A stretch of DNA of 64,000 bases from CAZIJH01 sp964539655 (GCA_964539655.1 CAZIJH010000003.1:35769-99768), one strand, 5' to 3'; positions 24,212 to 33,087 are shown, counted from the first letter of the stretch. The notes: a model not told the origin generated them from the letters alone. Numbers and translations: made by a program.

Positions 24212-25747
24212 ATGGGTCTTCTGAAAAATCCGATTGAAATCAGAGATTATCAAAAAAACATTGCAGAAGTCGCCGGCGAAAAAAATACCCTTGTAGTAAT
24301 CCCAACCGGAATGGGAAAGACTTTGATTGCAGTTTTGATAGCGATAAAAAGATTGGACAAATTTCCCGGCAGCAAAGTTCTGATCACCGCTCCCACCAGG
24401 CCGCTTAACGCGCAGCACCAGAAAACCTTCGCGCAATTTACCGAAATTGCGGACGAGGACGTTGTGCTCGTCACGGGAAAAATAAATCCGGATGACAGGA
24501 AGGAAGTTTACAAAAGAGCCGAAGTTGTGATCGCGACTCCTCAGACGATTGAGAACGATCTCGAGTCTGGAAGAATTAATCTCGCTGATTTTTCATTTGT
24601 TGTTTTCGACGAAGCGCACAGGGCCGTGAAGGATTACGCGTACCCTTACATCGCCAAAAAATACATGCTGCAGGCGAAAAATCCGCTGATACTAGCGCTG
24701 ACAGCATCGCCCGGAGGGACGCAGCAGAAAATCAACGAGATAATCCAGAACCTTTACATCAAGGCCGTCGAGATTAGGACGGAGATCGACACCGACGTGG
24801 AAAAATACGTCAAGCAGATCGAGAGGGAATTCATCTACGTGAATTTTCCGGAAGAATTCAAAAAAATAAAATCGCTACTCGAGGAGGTTCTGAAAGACGA
24901 CCTTTACTGGCTGAAAGAGAAGCATTACATCCCGATGTACAGGCCGCCGAAAAGAATGCTGATAGCATTGCAGAACAAAATCGGGGCTCGGTACGCGGCG
25001 ACGAAAAATTACGGGCTGATATGGGCGATCATGCGCTCCGCCGAAGCGATCAAGCTGGAGCACGCAATCGAGCTGCTCGAGACGCAGGGAATTTCTTTCC
25101 TCAACGAATATTTCAAAAGGATTTCGGCAAGCGCGAAGCAGACCGATAAAAGATTGCTGAAAAACCAGAAAATTGTTGACGCGATAAAAATCGTAGAAGA
25201 CCTCGATTCGAAAGGGATCGAACATCCCAAGCTGGAAAAATTGAAAGAAACCGTTCTCCGAATGCAGAAAGAAAATCAGAAAATAAAGATAATCGTTTTC
25301 GCGAACTTCAGATCGGCTGTCGACAAGATTACGAAAATTCTGAACGATGCCGGAGTCCCGACCGAGACGCTTGTCGGCCAGGCCGTGAAAAACGGGAAGG
25401 GAATGACGCAGGAGGAGCAGGTTGATACATTGCAGAGGTTCAAGGCGGGCGAGTTCAATGTCCTGGTCGGAACTTCTGTGAGCGAGGGAGGGAGTGACGT
25501 CCCTGCAGTCGGCTACGCGGGTGTCTGCGAGCCGGTCGCTAGCGAGATCAGGAGCATACAGAGGCGCGGAAGAGTTGGCAGGCAGGTGACCGGGAAAGTT
25601 ATCTTCCTCATTACGAGGGACACGAGAGACGAGGCTTACTTCTTCGCGTCATTGCAAAAAGAAAAAAAGATGAAAGGGATATTGTACGGGATGAAGCAGA
25701 GCGGAAAGGTCGGAAGCAAAAAGACTTTGGTTGATTGGGTGAAATGA
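24212..25747 (+). CDS. Hef/FANCM-type DEAH helicase (separate helicase half)
   Basis: Superfamily 2 helicase for stalled forks and crosslinks. 511 aa. Motif I PTGMGKT at residues 31-37, TAPTRPL near 59-65, motif II DEAH near 133-136, TASPGG near 165-170, and motif VI QRRGRVGR near 450-457. In most archaea Hef carries this helicase and an XPF-like nuclease domain in one ~750-aa protein; here the helicase ends with VDWVK* and the nuclease follows as its own gene with an ATGA overlap. The two halves thus probably act as a complex. Confidence 0.9.
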   Translation: MGLLKNPIEIRDYQKNIAEVAGEKNTLVVIPTGMGKTLIAVLIAIKRLDKFPGSKVLITAPTRPLNAQHQKTFAQFTEIADEDVVLVTGKINPDDRKEVYKRAEVVIATPQTIENDLESGRINLADFSFVVFDEAHRAVKDYAYPYIAKKYMLQAKNPLILALTASPGGTQQKINEIIQNLYIKAVEIRTEIDTDVEKYVKQIEREFIYVNFPEEFKKIKSLLEEVLKDDLYWLKEKHYIPMYRPPKRMLIALQNKIGARYAATKNYGLIWAIMRSAEAIKLEHAIELLETQGISFLNEYFKRISASAKQTDKRLLKNQKIVDAIKIVEDLDSKGIEHPKLEKLKETVLRMQKENQKIKIIVFANFRSAVDKITKILNDAGVPTETLVGQAVKNGKGMTQEEQVDTLQRFKAGEFNVLVGTSVSEGGSDVPAVGYAGVCEPVASEIRSIQRRGRVGRQVTGKVIFLITRDTRDEAYFFASLQKEKKMKGILYGMKQSGKVGSKKTLVDWVK

Positions 25748-26403
25748 AAATGCAGACTCAAAAAATTCTGAGGGATCCCGGAAAGGTTCACATCATAGGG
25801 GACTACAGAGAAAAAGAGGTTATTGCGAATTTGGAAAAGCTCGGTGCGACCGTCGTCAAGAATTCTTTGGAGGTCGGAGACTTCATCGCAAGCGACAAGG
25901 TCGTATTCGAAAGGAAATCCCACAGCGATTTCGTTTCTTCGATAATCGACAGCAGGCTTTTCGAGCAGGTTGAAAACATGAGGGAGAATTTCGAGAAAGT
26001 TGTTTTGATTATCGAGGGCAGCTCGAACAGGAACATAAGCGAGAATGCGCTGTACGCCGCTCTGGCGTCGATCGTTGTCAGGGACGACGTCTCCGTGCTG
26101 TCGACAAGAAACCCTTACGAAACGGCGCAGACAATTTTTTGGATCGTAAAAAAAGAGCAGGAGGAGCACAGGCACGACATTGTTTTCAAGGTCGGCAAGA
26201 AACCCGTAGAAGACAACAAATACAAAGAGATGATTGTTGCTGGTTTGCCTGGAATCGGTCCGGTAATTTCGAAGAGGCTCCTCGAACATTTCGGATCTGT
26301 CGAAAAAATATTTTCGGCGAGCGAGGACGAATTGCAAAAGGTGCACGGCGTAGGGAAGATAATTGCGAAAAATATTAGAACTCTGATTACCAAGAAATAT
26401 TAG
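25744..26403 (+). CDS. XPF/ERCC4-type structure-specific nuclease (separate nuclease half)
   Basis: About 219 aa. The ERCC4 nuclease domain carries GDYREKE near residues 16-22, GDFIASDKVVFERKSHSDF near 43-61 with the GD…ERKxxxD active-site signature, then a C-terminal tandem helix-hairpin-helix (LPGIGPVISKRLLEHFGSV and LQKVHGVGKIIAKNI). This matches the C-terminal half of Hef. ATG 25744 overlaps the helicase stop by 4 nt. A start at TTG 25735 is possible but weaker. Confidence 0.9.
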   Translation: MKMQTQKILRDPGKVHIIGDYREKEVIANLEKLGATVVKNSLEVGDFIASDKVVFERKSHSDFVSSIIDSRLFEQVENMRENFEKVVLIIEGSSNRNISENALYAALASIVVRDDVSVLSTRNPYETAQTIFWIVKKEQEEHRHDIVFKVGKKPVEDNKYKEMIVAGLPGIGPVISKRLLEHFGSVEKIFSASEDELQKVHGVGKIIAKNIRTLITKKY

Positions 26404-26420
26404 GTGAAATCATAAGGTCC

Positions 26421-26840
26421 TTGATCGTCGGCATTGATCCCGGAACAACGGTCGGAGTTTCTATTCTTGACACGGAAGGAAATCTGGTTTACACAACGAG
26501 CAAAAAGAACGCGAGCAAGAACGACATAATAAGTCTGGTCTCTTCATTTGGGAGGCCCGTCATAATAAGTTCTGACAAGAATCCGACGCCGAGATACGTC
26601 GAGAAAGTTTCTACTTCGTTCGGATCAAAATTATTCTTTCCCGAACAGCCGCTGCCTGTCAGACAAAAGCACAAGATCACCCGCGAATTTTTCGACGAGA
26701 TAAGCAACGCGCACGAGATGGACTCGCTTGCAGCTGCAATAATAGCCTGGAAAGCGAATAGGAAATCAATAGAAAAAAACAGCAAGAAAGCAGGCGACAT
26801 GTCCGAATGGCTAAGAAACAACCGAAGAGGAAAGATCTGA
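26421..26840 (+). CDS. RNase H-fold protein, DUF460-like N-terminal domain only
   Basis: 139 aa with TTG start. LIVGIDPGTTVGVSIL at the N-terminus is the first acidic strand of RuvC/YqgF-like nucleases; HEMDSLAAAIIAW near 104-116 supplies the late Asp. Archaeal DUF460 proteins are usually several hundred residues, so this is a domain-sized short form. It follows the Hef nuclease by 17 nt, which suggests a repair operon. Its 3' end overlaps the archaeosortase start by 34 nt in another frame. Confidence 0.6.
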   Translation: MIVGIDPGTTVGVSILDTEGNLVYTTSKKNASKNDIISLVSSFGRPVIISSDKNPTPRYVEKVSTSFGSKLFFPEQPLPVRQKHKITREFFDEISNAHEMDSLAAAIIAWKANRKSIEKNSKKAGDMSEWLRNNRRGKI

Positions 26841-27361
26841 ACAAAAGGCTGAAATCGCTCGCTGTATTTCTCGTCAAGTTGAACCTTCTTGCAATACCGC
26901 TCTACGCGATAATTTATTACAATCTCTCGTTCGTCCAGTTCCAAGATTTTGTCGCGACAATTGCGTTCTATCTCTTGAAAATTTTCGGATACAATTTTTC
27001 GATCGAAGGCCACAGCCTCTTCCTTTTTTCTCAGGAACAGTTCGTGCAGGTGGACATATCGTGGGACTCCTCGGGATGGAAAAGCCTCTACGTACTTTCC
27101 GCTCTCGTCGCCGCCACGCCGTCAGTCGTCTGGAAAAGAAAATTGAAGTTCCTCGCTTTCGCGCTGCCGACATTATTTACCGTAAATATTGTGCGCATAC
27201 TGACGACGATAATCGTCTCTCTGTCGTTCGGCGCCGAGAGTTTCGAGAAATACTTCGATTTCATGCACCTTTTCCTGTGGAGCTCCGTTTCTATAATCAC
27301 AGTACTGGCGATGTGGTACGTTTTCCTCAGAATGGAAAAACATAATATTAGGGAAAAATAA
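26807..27361 (+). CDS. Archaeosortase/exosortase-family membrane protein with Ser at the catalytic Cys position
   Basis: 184 aa. Archaeosortases cut C-terminal sorting signals and transfer surface proteins to lipid. The family signature Cys-Ser-Gly becomes ISWDSSGWKSL near residues 84-94, so Ser88 replaces the nucleophile. The other catalytic residues are kept: Arg130 in NIVRI and His154 in FMHLFLW. Hydrophobic helices cover most of the chain. It may use Ser as nucleophile, as a variant, or be non-catalytic. No protein with a matching C-terminal sorting signal is seen in the window. Confidence 0.75.
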   Translation: MAKKQPKRKDLNKRLKSLAVFLVKLNLLAIPLYAIIYYNLSFVQFQDFVATIAFYLLKIFGYNFSIEGHSLFLFSQEQFVQVDISWDSSGWKSLYVLSALVAATPSVVWKRKLKFLAFALPTLFTVNIVRILTTIIVSLSFGAESFEKYFDFMHLFLWSSVSIITVLAMWYVFLRMEKHNIREK

Positions 27362-27376
27362 CTTAATTTAGGTAAC

Positions 27377-28738
27377 ATGGCAACGGATTCTCTCGATGAC
27401 AAAGTAAAGATGAGTCTTCTGCAGACCGAGAAAAGGCTGGTCGAGCTCGACATGGCCGTCACGGAGCTCAGGGACCTCAAGGAAAAGCTTGGGGAGTTCG
27501 ATCCCGCGCAGCTGCAGAAACTTTCCGACATAGACGAGATGAAACAGAAGGTCGAGGATCTTGAAGACCTCATCATGGTCGAAAACGCTGGTATCATAGA
27601 ATTGAAAAACATGATTACCGGAGAATCCGAAAAATCAGCCGAACAGGCGCAACAGCCTGTGCAGCAAACTGAAGTCAAGCAGGAACTTCCTCAGGAATTC
27701 CACGACAAGATGGCGGTCCTTGACCAGATTCAAGGCAAAGTGAAAAATATAAATCAGGTCGAGCAGCAGATACAGAACATTTCTTCGGAAATCTCGTCGC
27801 TGAGAAACGATTTGACGATTATGAAAACTGTCGCGCCTGGCGTGAAGCTTGGTCCGGACTTCCAGCTTCTTTCCATAAAGATTGACAATCTGAAAAACAT
27901 AGTCGACGACCTCCTCACAAGAAAAGTCGAGCTTGACATGAAGATGGAAGGCATCGAGAAAAACGTTTCATTTTTGCATTCGATGGGGACTGGCAAATTG
28001 TCGGACGACATACGGCGCGAGATCGACATAATAAAGAGAGACTACTCGGTCACCAATTCGAGATTGGATTCTCTGGAAAACGTAGCGCACGATATTTCTG
28101 AAAACATGATGAAGGTCGAGTCTTCCGTTAGCAAGTTCGAAAGTTTTGAGAAGGCCTCGGCGTTCGGCAAGGAATTGGAATCGAAACTGGATCAGTTCAA
28201 GTTCGTCGAGGGCGAGATGAGGAGGCTGTCAAGCAGGATTGAGTCTGTGTACGACAACATAGACAAGAGACTGGACAAGATAAAGAACATTGAGAAGAAA
28301 TTCCCAGAAGTTTTGGAGAGCATAGAAAAAACCAACAGGGAGATCGACAGCGTAAAGATACTTGCGTTGGATCGCGCGAAAAAGGAGGACGTCGAAGAGA
28401 GAATTTCCGAGATCGAGAAAAAGATACAGCCGAGCATGTCGGAAGCGCTTAACAACCTTTCGAAGAAAATTGACGAGAACAAGATAATGATTTTGCAGCG
28501 TGCGAGGAGGGAAGAGCTGGACGGAATTAGCAGGAGGCTGGGGGATCTCGACAAGAAAATCGGATCTGTCAAAAGTGGGAATATTGATGAAAAAATTTCT
28601 GAACTTCAGGGTCCGGTTTCGATTCTCAGCGTGCAGATATCCGAACTTCTTGGGAGGATCGTCATGCTAGAAAGCAGGCTCGCAAACATGGAAGCCAGCG
28701 CCAGGGAAGCGCCGTCCCAGCCTATTATTATAGAGTAA
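27377..28738 (+). CDS. Long coiled-coil protein of unknown function
   Basis: 453 aa, almost entirely heptad-like helix with no membrane segment. A Gln-rich spacer (EQAQQPVQQTEVKQELP, near residues 95-111) splits two coiled-coil arms. Repeats of the type ISEIEKKIQ, ISRRLGDLDKKI, ISELQGPVSIL and LDSLENVAHDISENM recur. It resembles structural or tethering proteins and has no enzymatic motif. It lies 16 nt after the archaeosortase stop on the same strand and may share its transcript. Confidence 0.6.
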   Translation: MATDSLDDKVKMSLLQTEKRLVELDMAVTELRDLKEKLGEFDPAQLQKLSDIDEMKQKVEDLEDLIMVENAGIIELKNMITGESEKSAEQAQQPVQQTEVKQELPQEFHDKMAVLDQIQGKVKNINQVEQQIQNISSEISSLRNDLTIMKTVAPGVKLGPDFQLLSIKIDNLKNIVDDLLTRKVELDMKMEGIEKNVSFLHSMGTGKLSDDIRREIDIIKRDYSVTNSRLDSLENVAHDISENMMKVESSVSKFESFEKASAFGKELESKLDQFKFVEGEMRRLSSRIESVYDNIDKRLDKIKNIEKKFPEVLESIEKTNREIDSVKILALDRAKKEDVEERISEIEKKIQPSMSEALNNLSKKIDENKIMILQRARREELDGISRRLGDLDKKIGSVKSGNIDEKISELQGPVSILSVQISELLGRIVMLESRLANMEASAREAPSQPIIIE

Positions 28739-28747
28739 GGGCACAGG

Positions 28748-28755
28748 TTTATAAG
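28748..28755 (+). promoter_or_regulatory. TATA-like element of topA
   Basis: TTTATAAG lies 22-30 nt before ATG 28778 of the topoisomerase gene. The spacing implies that transcription starts at or beside the start codon. Confidence 0.45.
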
Positions 28756-28777
28756 TTTTATATTCGAATTAGATTAA

Positions 28778-31042
28778 ATGCCGGCGGCAGGATCAACGGT
28801 AATCATTACAGAGAAGCCCGACGCGATGACGAAGATTGCGCAGGCGCTATCAAACGGAAAGGCAAAGAAGATTGAGAAAAGGGACGCGTTCTGGTACGAG
28901 TTCACGAGGGAGAAAAAGAAATTCATTGTCGGATGCGCGGTTGGCCACTTGTTTGTGCTCGACACGGTGAAAGACGGAACGGGCTGGAAGTATCCGATAT
29001 TCAACGTGCAATGGGTGCCTACTCACATCAAGAAGGGCCACGAGTTCTCGCAGAAATATTTCGAGAACATGCAGGAGCTCGTGAAGAACGGAAACGAATT
29101 CATAGTCGCTACAGACTACGACACCGAAGGCGCTGTGATAGGATACAACATCTTGAAACTGATGGCTGGAAAAAACAAGGCAAAGAGGATGAAATTCTCG
29201 ACAATGACGAAAGACGAGCTGATAGATTCTTTTGAGAACGCCGCGGCGAACATAGATTACAACCAGGTCGAAGCGGGTCTGACGAGGCACTATCTGGATT
29301 TCTTCTGGGGGATAAATCTGACGCGCGCTCTCACTCTTGCGATGAAAAATTCCGCTGAAAAGGGATTTGCAATTTTATCTACAGGAAGGGTGCAGGGCCC
29401 GACGCTCGGCATGCTTTTCGACAAGGAAGCCGAGATCAAGAAATTCAAGTCGACTCCGTTCTGGCAGCTCGAGCTGCACGTGAACATGGACAAAAAAGAT
29501 GTCGTCGCTAACCACGAGGAAGACAAGATCTGGAAAGAGGAACAGGCGCAGAAAATACTCAAGGAATCGAAGGGGAAAGACGGAGTCGTAAAATCCGTAA
29601 AGAAAAGGGAGTACAAGCAGTCTCCTCCTGTCCCGTTCAACACGACGGAACTTCAGTCCGAAGCATTCAGCCAGTTCAAATATTCGCCGACGCAAACATT
29701 GTCGATCGCGGAAAGTCTGTACCAGGCAGGTATCATTTCTTATCCGAGATCGTCGTCGCAGAAACTCCCTGCAAACATCGGCTACCAGAAAATTTTGAAG
29801 GCTCTCGCGACAATAAGATCTTATCAGAAATTTGCAAACGAGTTGCTGAATAAGGACAGGCTTGTTCCGAAGGAAGGCGCTCGTGACGATCCTGCGCACC
29901 CTGCAATATATCCGACATTCGAAGTCGGGGACATCGGAAAGATGACTTCGCAGCAGAAAAGATTGTACGATCTTATAGTCAGAAGATTCCTGGCTGTTTT
30001 CGGAGACGAGGCGACAAGGGAAAGCAACACGGTCACGATCGACGTAGGCGGGAACAATTTTACGGTTGTCGGCAAAAGGACAATAGAGCCTGGATGGACA
30101 AGCTATTACGGCCCGTACATGTCGACCGAGGAATTGATCCTTCCTGAATTGGAGATCGGCGACAAGATAAAAGTCACGAAGCTCGACCTTCTTTCGAAAG
30201 AGACGCAGCCTCCTGGAAGATACAGCCAGGGAAGCGTGCTGAAGGAAATGGAGAAAAGGGAGCTCGGAACAAAAGCAACGCGCGCAGAGATTCTGAAGAC
30301 TCTCTACGACAGGAAATACATTCTCGGCCAGAGCATAAAGGTCACGAAGCTGGGAGAGGCCGTTATAAAATCGCTGAAGGAATATTCTCCGAGGATATTG
30401 TCCGAAGAGCTTACGAGGAAATTCGAGGAGGAATCGGAGCAGGTTCTCGGCGGAAAACTGAAAAAGGAAAAAGTTCTTGACGAGTCGAAGGAAATCCTGA
30501 CCGACTTGTTGAAGGAATTCAAGGCGAACGAGAAGAAGATCGGGAAGAAACTTCTGGAAGGGCTGCAGATATCGAGAGAGGAGGAGAGGCATCTGGGCAC
30601 TTGCGTGAATTGCAAGGTCGGGGAGTTGAAAATTTTGAGGTCGCGATTCAGCGGGAAATTCTTCGTTGGATGTTCCAGTTATTTCAGGTGCTCGAAATGC
30701 GGATTCACCAGGACGGCATGCAAGTGCAAGTGCGACATATGCGGCGGAGTGAAAGGCAAGTGCAAGGAAGCATGGAAGGACAAGAAATGGAACCCGTCGT
30801 GCCAGACAGGATATCCTCTGCCGGGGATGGCGAAGATAATCGCTACGGGGAAAGTCTGCGACAAGTGCGGCACTCCGATAATCCAGGTGATCAGGAAGGC
30901 GCGGCGCCCGTTCAGGATGTGCCTTGATCCGAAATGCGTGACGAAGGCGGACTGGGGAAAGAAAAAGGGTGCGAAGAAGAAAGCGGCTGTAGCAGCCGTT
31001 GTTGAAAAGTCTCCTAAAGTTGCATCGAAAAAAAAAGTTTAA
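28778..31042 (+). CDS. topA: DNA topoisomerase I (type IA)
   Basis: Relaxes negative supercoils by cutting one strand. 754 aa. A Toprim domain (IITEKPDAMTKI near residues 9-20; ATDYDTEGAVIG near 109-120), then the cleavage domain with catalytic Tyr322 in GIISYPRSSSQKLP. Decatenation/gate motifs follow, with KATRAEILKTLYDRKYI near 510. The C-terminal part holds several Cys4 zinc fingers (CVNCKVG…CSKCGFTRTACKCKC, CDKCGTP…CLDPKC) and a Lys-rich tail. The tail (KKKGAKKKAAVAAVVEKS) is basic and may bind DNA. Confidence 0.93.
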   Translation: MPAAGSTVIITEKPDAMTKIAQALSNGKAKKIEKRDAFWYEFTREKKKFIVGCAVGHLFVLDTVKDGTGWKYPIFNVQWVPTHIKKGHEFSQKYFENMQELVKNGNEFIVATDYDTEGAVIGYNILKLMAGKNKAKRMKFSTMTKDELIDSFENAAANIDYNQVEAGLTRHYLDFFWGINLTRALTLAMKNSAEKGFAILSTGRVQGPTLGMLFDKEAEIKKFKSTPFWQLELHVNMDKKDVVANHEEDKIWKEEQAQKILKESKGKDGVVKSVKKREYKQSPPVPFNTTELQSEAFSQFKYSPTQTLSIAESLYQAGIISYPRSSSQKLPANIGYQKILKALATIRSYQKFANELLNKDRLVPKEGARDDPAHPAIYPTFEVGDIGKMTSQQKRLYDLIVRRFLAVFGDEATRESNTVTIDVGGNNFTVVGKRTIEPGWTSYYGPYMSTEELILPELEIGDKIKVTKLDLLSKETQPPGRYSQGSVLKEMEKRELGTKATRAEILKTLYDRKYILGQSIKVTKLGEAVIKSLKEYSPRILSEELTRKFEEESEQVLGGKLKKEKVLDESKEILTDLLKEFKANEKKIGKKLLEGLQISREEERHLGTCVNCKVGELKILRSRFSGKFFVGCSSYFRCSKCGFTRTACKCKCDICGGVKGKCKEAWKDKKWNPSCQTGYPLPGMAKIIATGKVCDKCGTPIIQVIRKARRPFRMCLDPKCVTKADWGKKKGAKKKAAVAAVVEKSPKVASKKKV

Positions 31043-31060
31043 TAAAATACGAATTCAATT

Positions 31061-31315
31061 TTGATTGTGGCAAAAGCGCGGAAGACGAGCAACGTTGTCA
31101 ATTTTTCATTGATGCTGCTTTTCATAATCGCAGTCGCGGTCGTGTTCTCTCTTGTGTTCACCAACCTGCTTTTGCCCGTGAACCTGATTTCGTCAAACAA
31201 CGATGTGAAATTCGTTTTCACAATACTTTTGATATTCTCTTCGACAGTGTCGTCGCTCGTGGCGATAATAATTTACCTGATACTGTCCAAGAAGATTTCG
31301 ACGCTGGGTTTGTAG
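31061..31315 (+). CDS. Small membrane protein, two helices
   Basis: 84 aa if started at TTG 31061; GTG 31067 is an alternative. Hydrophobic segments near residues 15-41 and 49-77 are joined by a short polar loop (ISSNNDVKF). No family recognised. It is co-directional with topA, 18 nt after its stop. Confidence 0.5.
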   Translation: MIVAKARKTSNVVNFSLMLLFIIAVAVVFSLVFTNLLLPVNLISSNNDVKFVFTILLIFSSTVSSLVAIIIYLILSKKISTLGL

Positions 31316-31356
31316 CACCGGGAACAGAATTTTTTATTCCGAAAACTTTTTGAGAA
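31316..31356. terminator. Convergent T-rich termination region
   Basis: Between two convergent genes, the plus strand has TTTTTTATT and TTTTTGAG, and ATTATTTTTTAG follows around 31360. Runs of six Ts fit intrinsic archaeal termination of the small membrane protein transcript. No strong GC hairpin is visible here. Confidence 0.35.
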
Positions 31357-31749
31357 TTATTTTTTAGAAAGAACAAGCAGCCCGCCGACTATCCCGAGCA
31401 GCGATCCGATTAGAAATCCTCCTCCGCTAATCAGGCCGGTTGCCGAGAAAATCAATATCATCATTCCCCACGTGCTGCTTTCCTTTGGCTTTCCGGAGAG
31501 CGTATGCGCTGAATACAAAACCACAAGTCCGGATACGACCCCAATCACAGGCAAGTAATAGAATCCGCCCATCATTCCGAATGCGGACATCATTCCGTAT
31601 CCTCCCATCATGTAGTTCATCATGTTGCCCATGGGACCGTAACCGCCAAAGCTCATTGGACCGAAACCCAACGGAATCAGGCTTCCGATTAATATCAGGA
31701 TTCCGCCAATCATCGAAAAATAGAACGGCATGCTCGTGTTGTTTGACAT
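31357..31749 (-). CDS. Gly/Met-rich membrane protein of unknown function
   Basis: 130 aa with three to four hydrophobic helices. A Gly-Met-rich loop (PMSFGGYGPMGNMMNYMMGGYGM, read in two pieces) lies between helices one and two. C-terminal hydrophobic helices (…GLISGGGFLIGSLLG…) end in VLSKK. Composition matches the core genome. No family recognised. Confidence 0.55.
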   Translation of the reverse strand: MSNNTSMPFYFSMIGGILILIGSLIPLGFGPMSFGGYGPMGNMMNYMMGGYGMMSAFGMMGGFYYLPVIGVVSGLVVLYSAHTLSGKPKESSTWGMMILIFSATGLISGGGFLIGSLLGIVGGLLVLSKK

Positions 31750-31785
31750 GATTTTCTATACGTATTCCGAATGTTTAAAGTTAAT

Positions 31786-32110
31786 TTGCAGGCAGGAATT
31801 CAAGCCGAAGGGAAGACCGAGAATGGAATCCGCTCCGCAGACCATGCACGTCAGATTGCGAACTCTCAAAGAGAAGCCGAACAACAACCTTGTCGAAAGA
31901 TTCCATTCGACTTTTAGGGAAAGAGACAAGGTAATGAGGGGATTCAAAACCAAAAACACGGCACAGATTCTGTCGAACGGATTCAGAAATTATTACAATT
32001 TCATAAGACCGCATACAACTTTGGACGGATTGACACCAAGTCAAGTTGCGAATATTGACTTGCAACTTGAAAGAAATAGATGGCTTAGCTTACTAAGAAA
32101 GAAAATATAA
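31786..32110 (+). pseudogene. C-terminal remnant of a DDE transposase (IS6-like)
   Basis: About 105 codons in frame hold the end of a DDE transposase: KPNNNLVERFHSTFRER has the catalytic Glu, and RGFKTKNTAQIL, then FIRPHTTLDGLTPSQVA, are the typical C-terminal signature. The first two catalytic aspartates and the whole N-terminal domain are absent; the upstream codons are unrelated. No terminal inverted repeats were found. This is a degraded insertion sequence at the edge of an AT-rich accessory patch. Confidence 0.7.
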
Positions 32111-32111
32111 C

Positions 32112-32321
32112 TTATTCGTCACTTATTTCTATATCATTGAAATTTCCTAAAGACAGAAGATATTCTCTAATACCGCCTGTAGAGCTTATTAGTTTGAATT
32201 CTTCATGTAAGTCTGGGTTCCTAGTTTCTATAATCACAAGACCTTCTTTTTTTCCTATAGTTTCTTGTATTTCAAGCGGTAACCTCTCTACTCGAGCCAA
32301 TTTTGCATATTTTAATGTCAT
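32112..32321 (-). CDS. Small AT-rich orphan, 69 aa
   Basis: 69 aa, soluble (…LEIQETIGKKEGLVIIETRNP…, acidic end EISDE). Separated by 70 nt from the gene upstream at 32392, on the same strand, so a two-gene unit is possible. It could be an antitoxin by size and placement, but no DNA-binding motif is evident. Composition is AT-rich like its neighbour. Function unknown. Confidence 0.45.
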   Translation of the reverse strand: MTLKYAKLARVERLPLEIQETIGKKEGLVIIETRNPDLHEEFKLISSTGGIREYLLSLGNFNDIEISDE

Positions 32322-32391
32322 ACAATCTACAGCTCGTTTTATAGCTAGTTTAATAATATATATATCTTTCCTAGATTATTTAAAGTTGAAA

Positions 32392-32892
32392 TCATTTCAT
32401 TACCTCTGATATTATAGCATCATTGAAAGACGTAAAGAATTTTTTATTACATTGGATTTCGGCATTTGTTATTTTACTAATAAAATCATTTGGTTTCAAA
32501 ACTTTGATATTTGGGTCTGAAACTTGGTATGAATTTAAATTCTCAGTAAGAATTATCACAATTCTATTTTTTGCTTCTGATTTAGCTATCCATTTAATTG
32601 ATTCACTAATATTGTATCCATTAACACCTTCAACAGAATGGTCTATCTTATAGATACTTTCAAAATATTTTTTGTGGTCATCATTTAATCGAGTTGATAT
32701 CCTCGAATATAGTGCTCCTTCTAAAATAACTTCGACAGAAATTTTTGACATCAAATCAGTTGATAAATCAAATGCTTTCCGTCTGATATCAGCTCCACTA
32801 CTTTGGATATTTACATCAGTTACAGCTTTCATGATTTCCAATGCTGGTATTATTGCAATAGTGTTCATAAAAAATTCATTACTCTTATTCAA
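32392..32892 (-). CDS. AT-rich orphan, 166 aa, faint PIN-like C-terminus
   Basis: 166 aa, alpha/beta. The C-terminal stretch RIVIILTENLNSY then NIKVLKPNDFISKI is reminiscent of the end of PIN-domain nucleases (…LTxN…vl.P.dFi). The N-terminal Asp expected of PIN domains is not found, so the match may be chance. With the 69-aa gene downstream it has the order and sizes of a toxin-antitoxin-like pair. It lies in the AT-rich patch beside the transposase remnant. Confidence 0.45.
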   Translation of the reverse strand: MNKSNEFFMNTIAIIPALEIMKAVTDVNIQSSGADIRRKAFDLSTDLMSKISVEVILEGALYSRISTRLNDDHKKYFESIYKIDHSVEGVNGYNISESIKWIAKSEAKNRIVIILTENLNSYQVSDPNIKVLKPNDFISKITNAEIQCNKKFFTSFNDAIISEVMK

Positions 32893-33018
32893 ATAACAAT
32901 ATTTTAACTATAAAAATAGATTAGCTACCGAATTTTGAATAACCTTAGCAACCTATCTTGACAAAAACTTATTTTAAACAAATTCAACCTTTAACTTGAC
33001 AGAACCCCCATCCACAAT

Positions 33019-33064
33019 CTTTATATACTTTTTATGTTACAATAAATACTAAATTTATGTTACA
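33019..33064 (+). promoter_or_regulatory. Promoter of the CDC48 operon with an 11-bp direct repeat
   Basis: CTTTATATACT (TATA-like, about 33018-33028) lies upstream of the 142-aa gene (ATG 33088). TTTATGTTACA occurs twice, at 33031-33041 and 33054-33064, with starts 23 bp apart. The repeats overlap and follow the predicted transcription start, so they may be an operator where a repressor would block RNA polymerase. The regulator is unknown. Confidence 0.45.
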
Positions 33065-33087
33065 GTTGTACTAAAAAATGTGATAAA

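Noticed and set aside
29375..30592. Long open frame of about 405 codons opposite topA
   Set aside because: It is antisense to a clear, full-length topoisomerase gene, and its translation is Leu/Arg-rich without motifs. It is a shadow of the coding bias.
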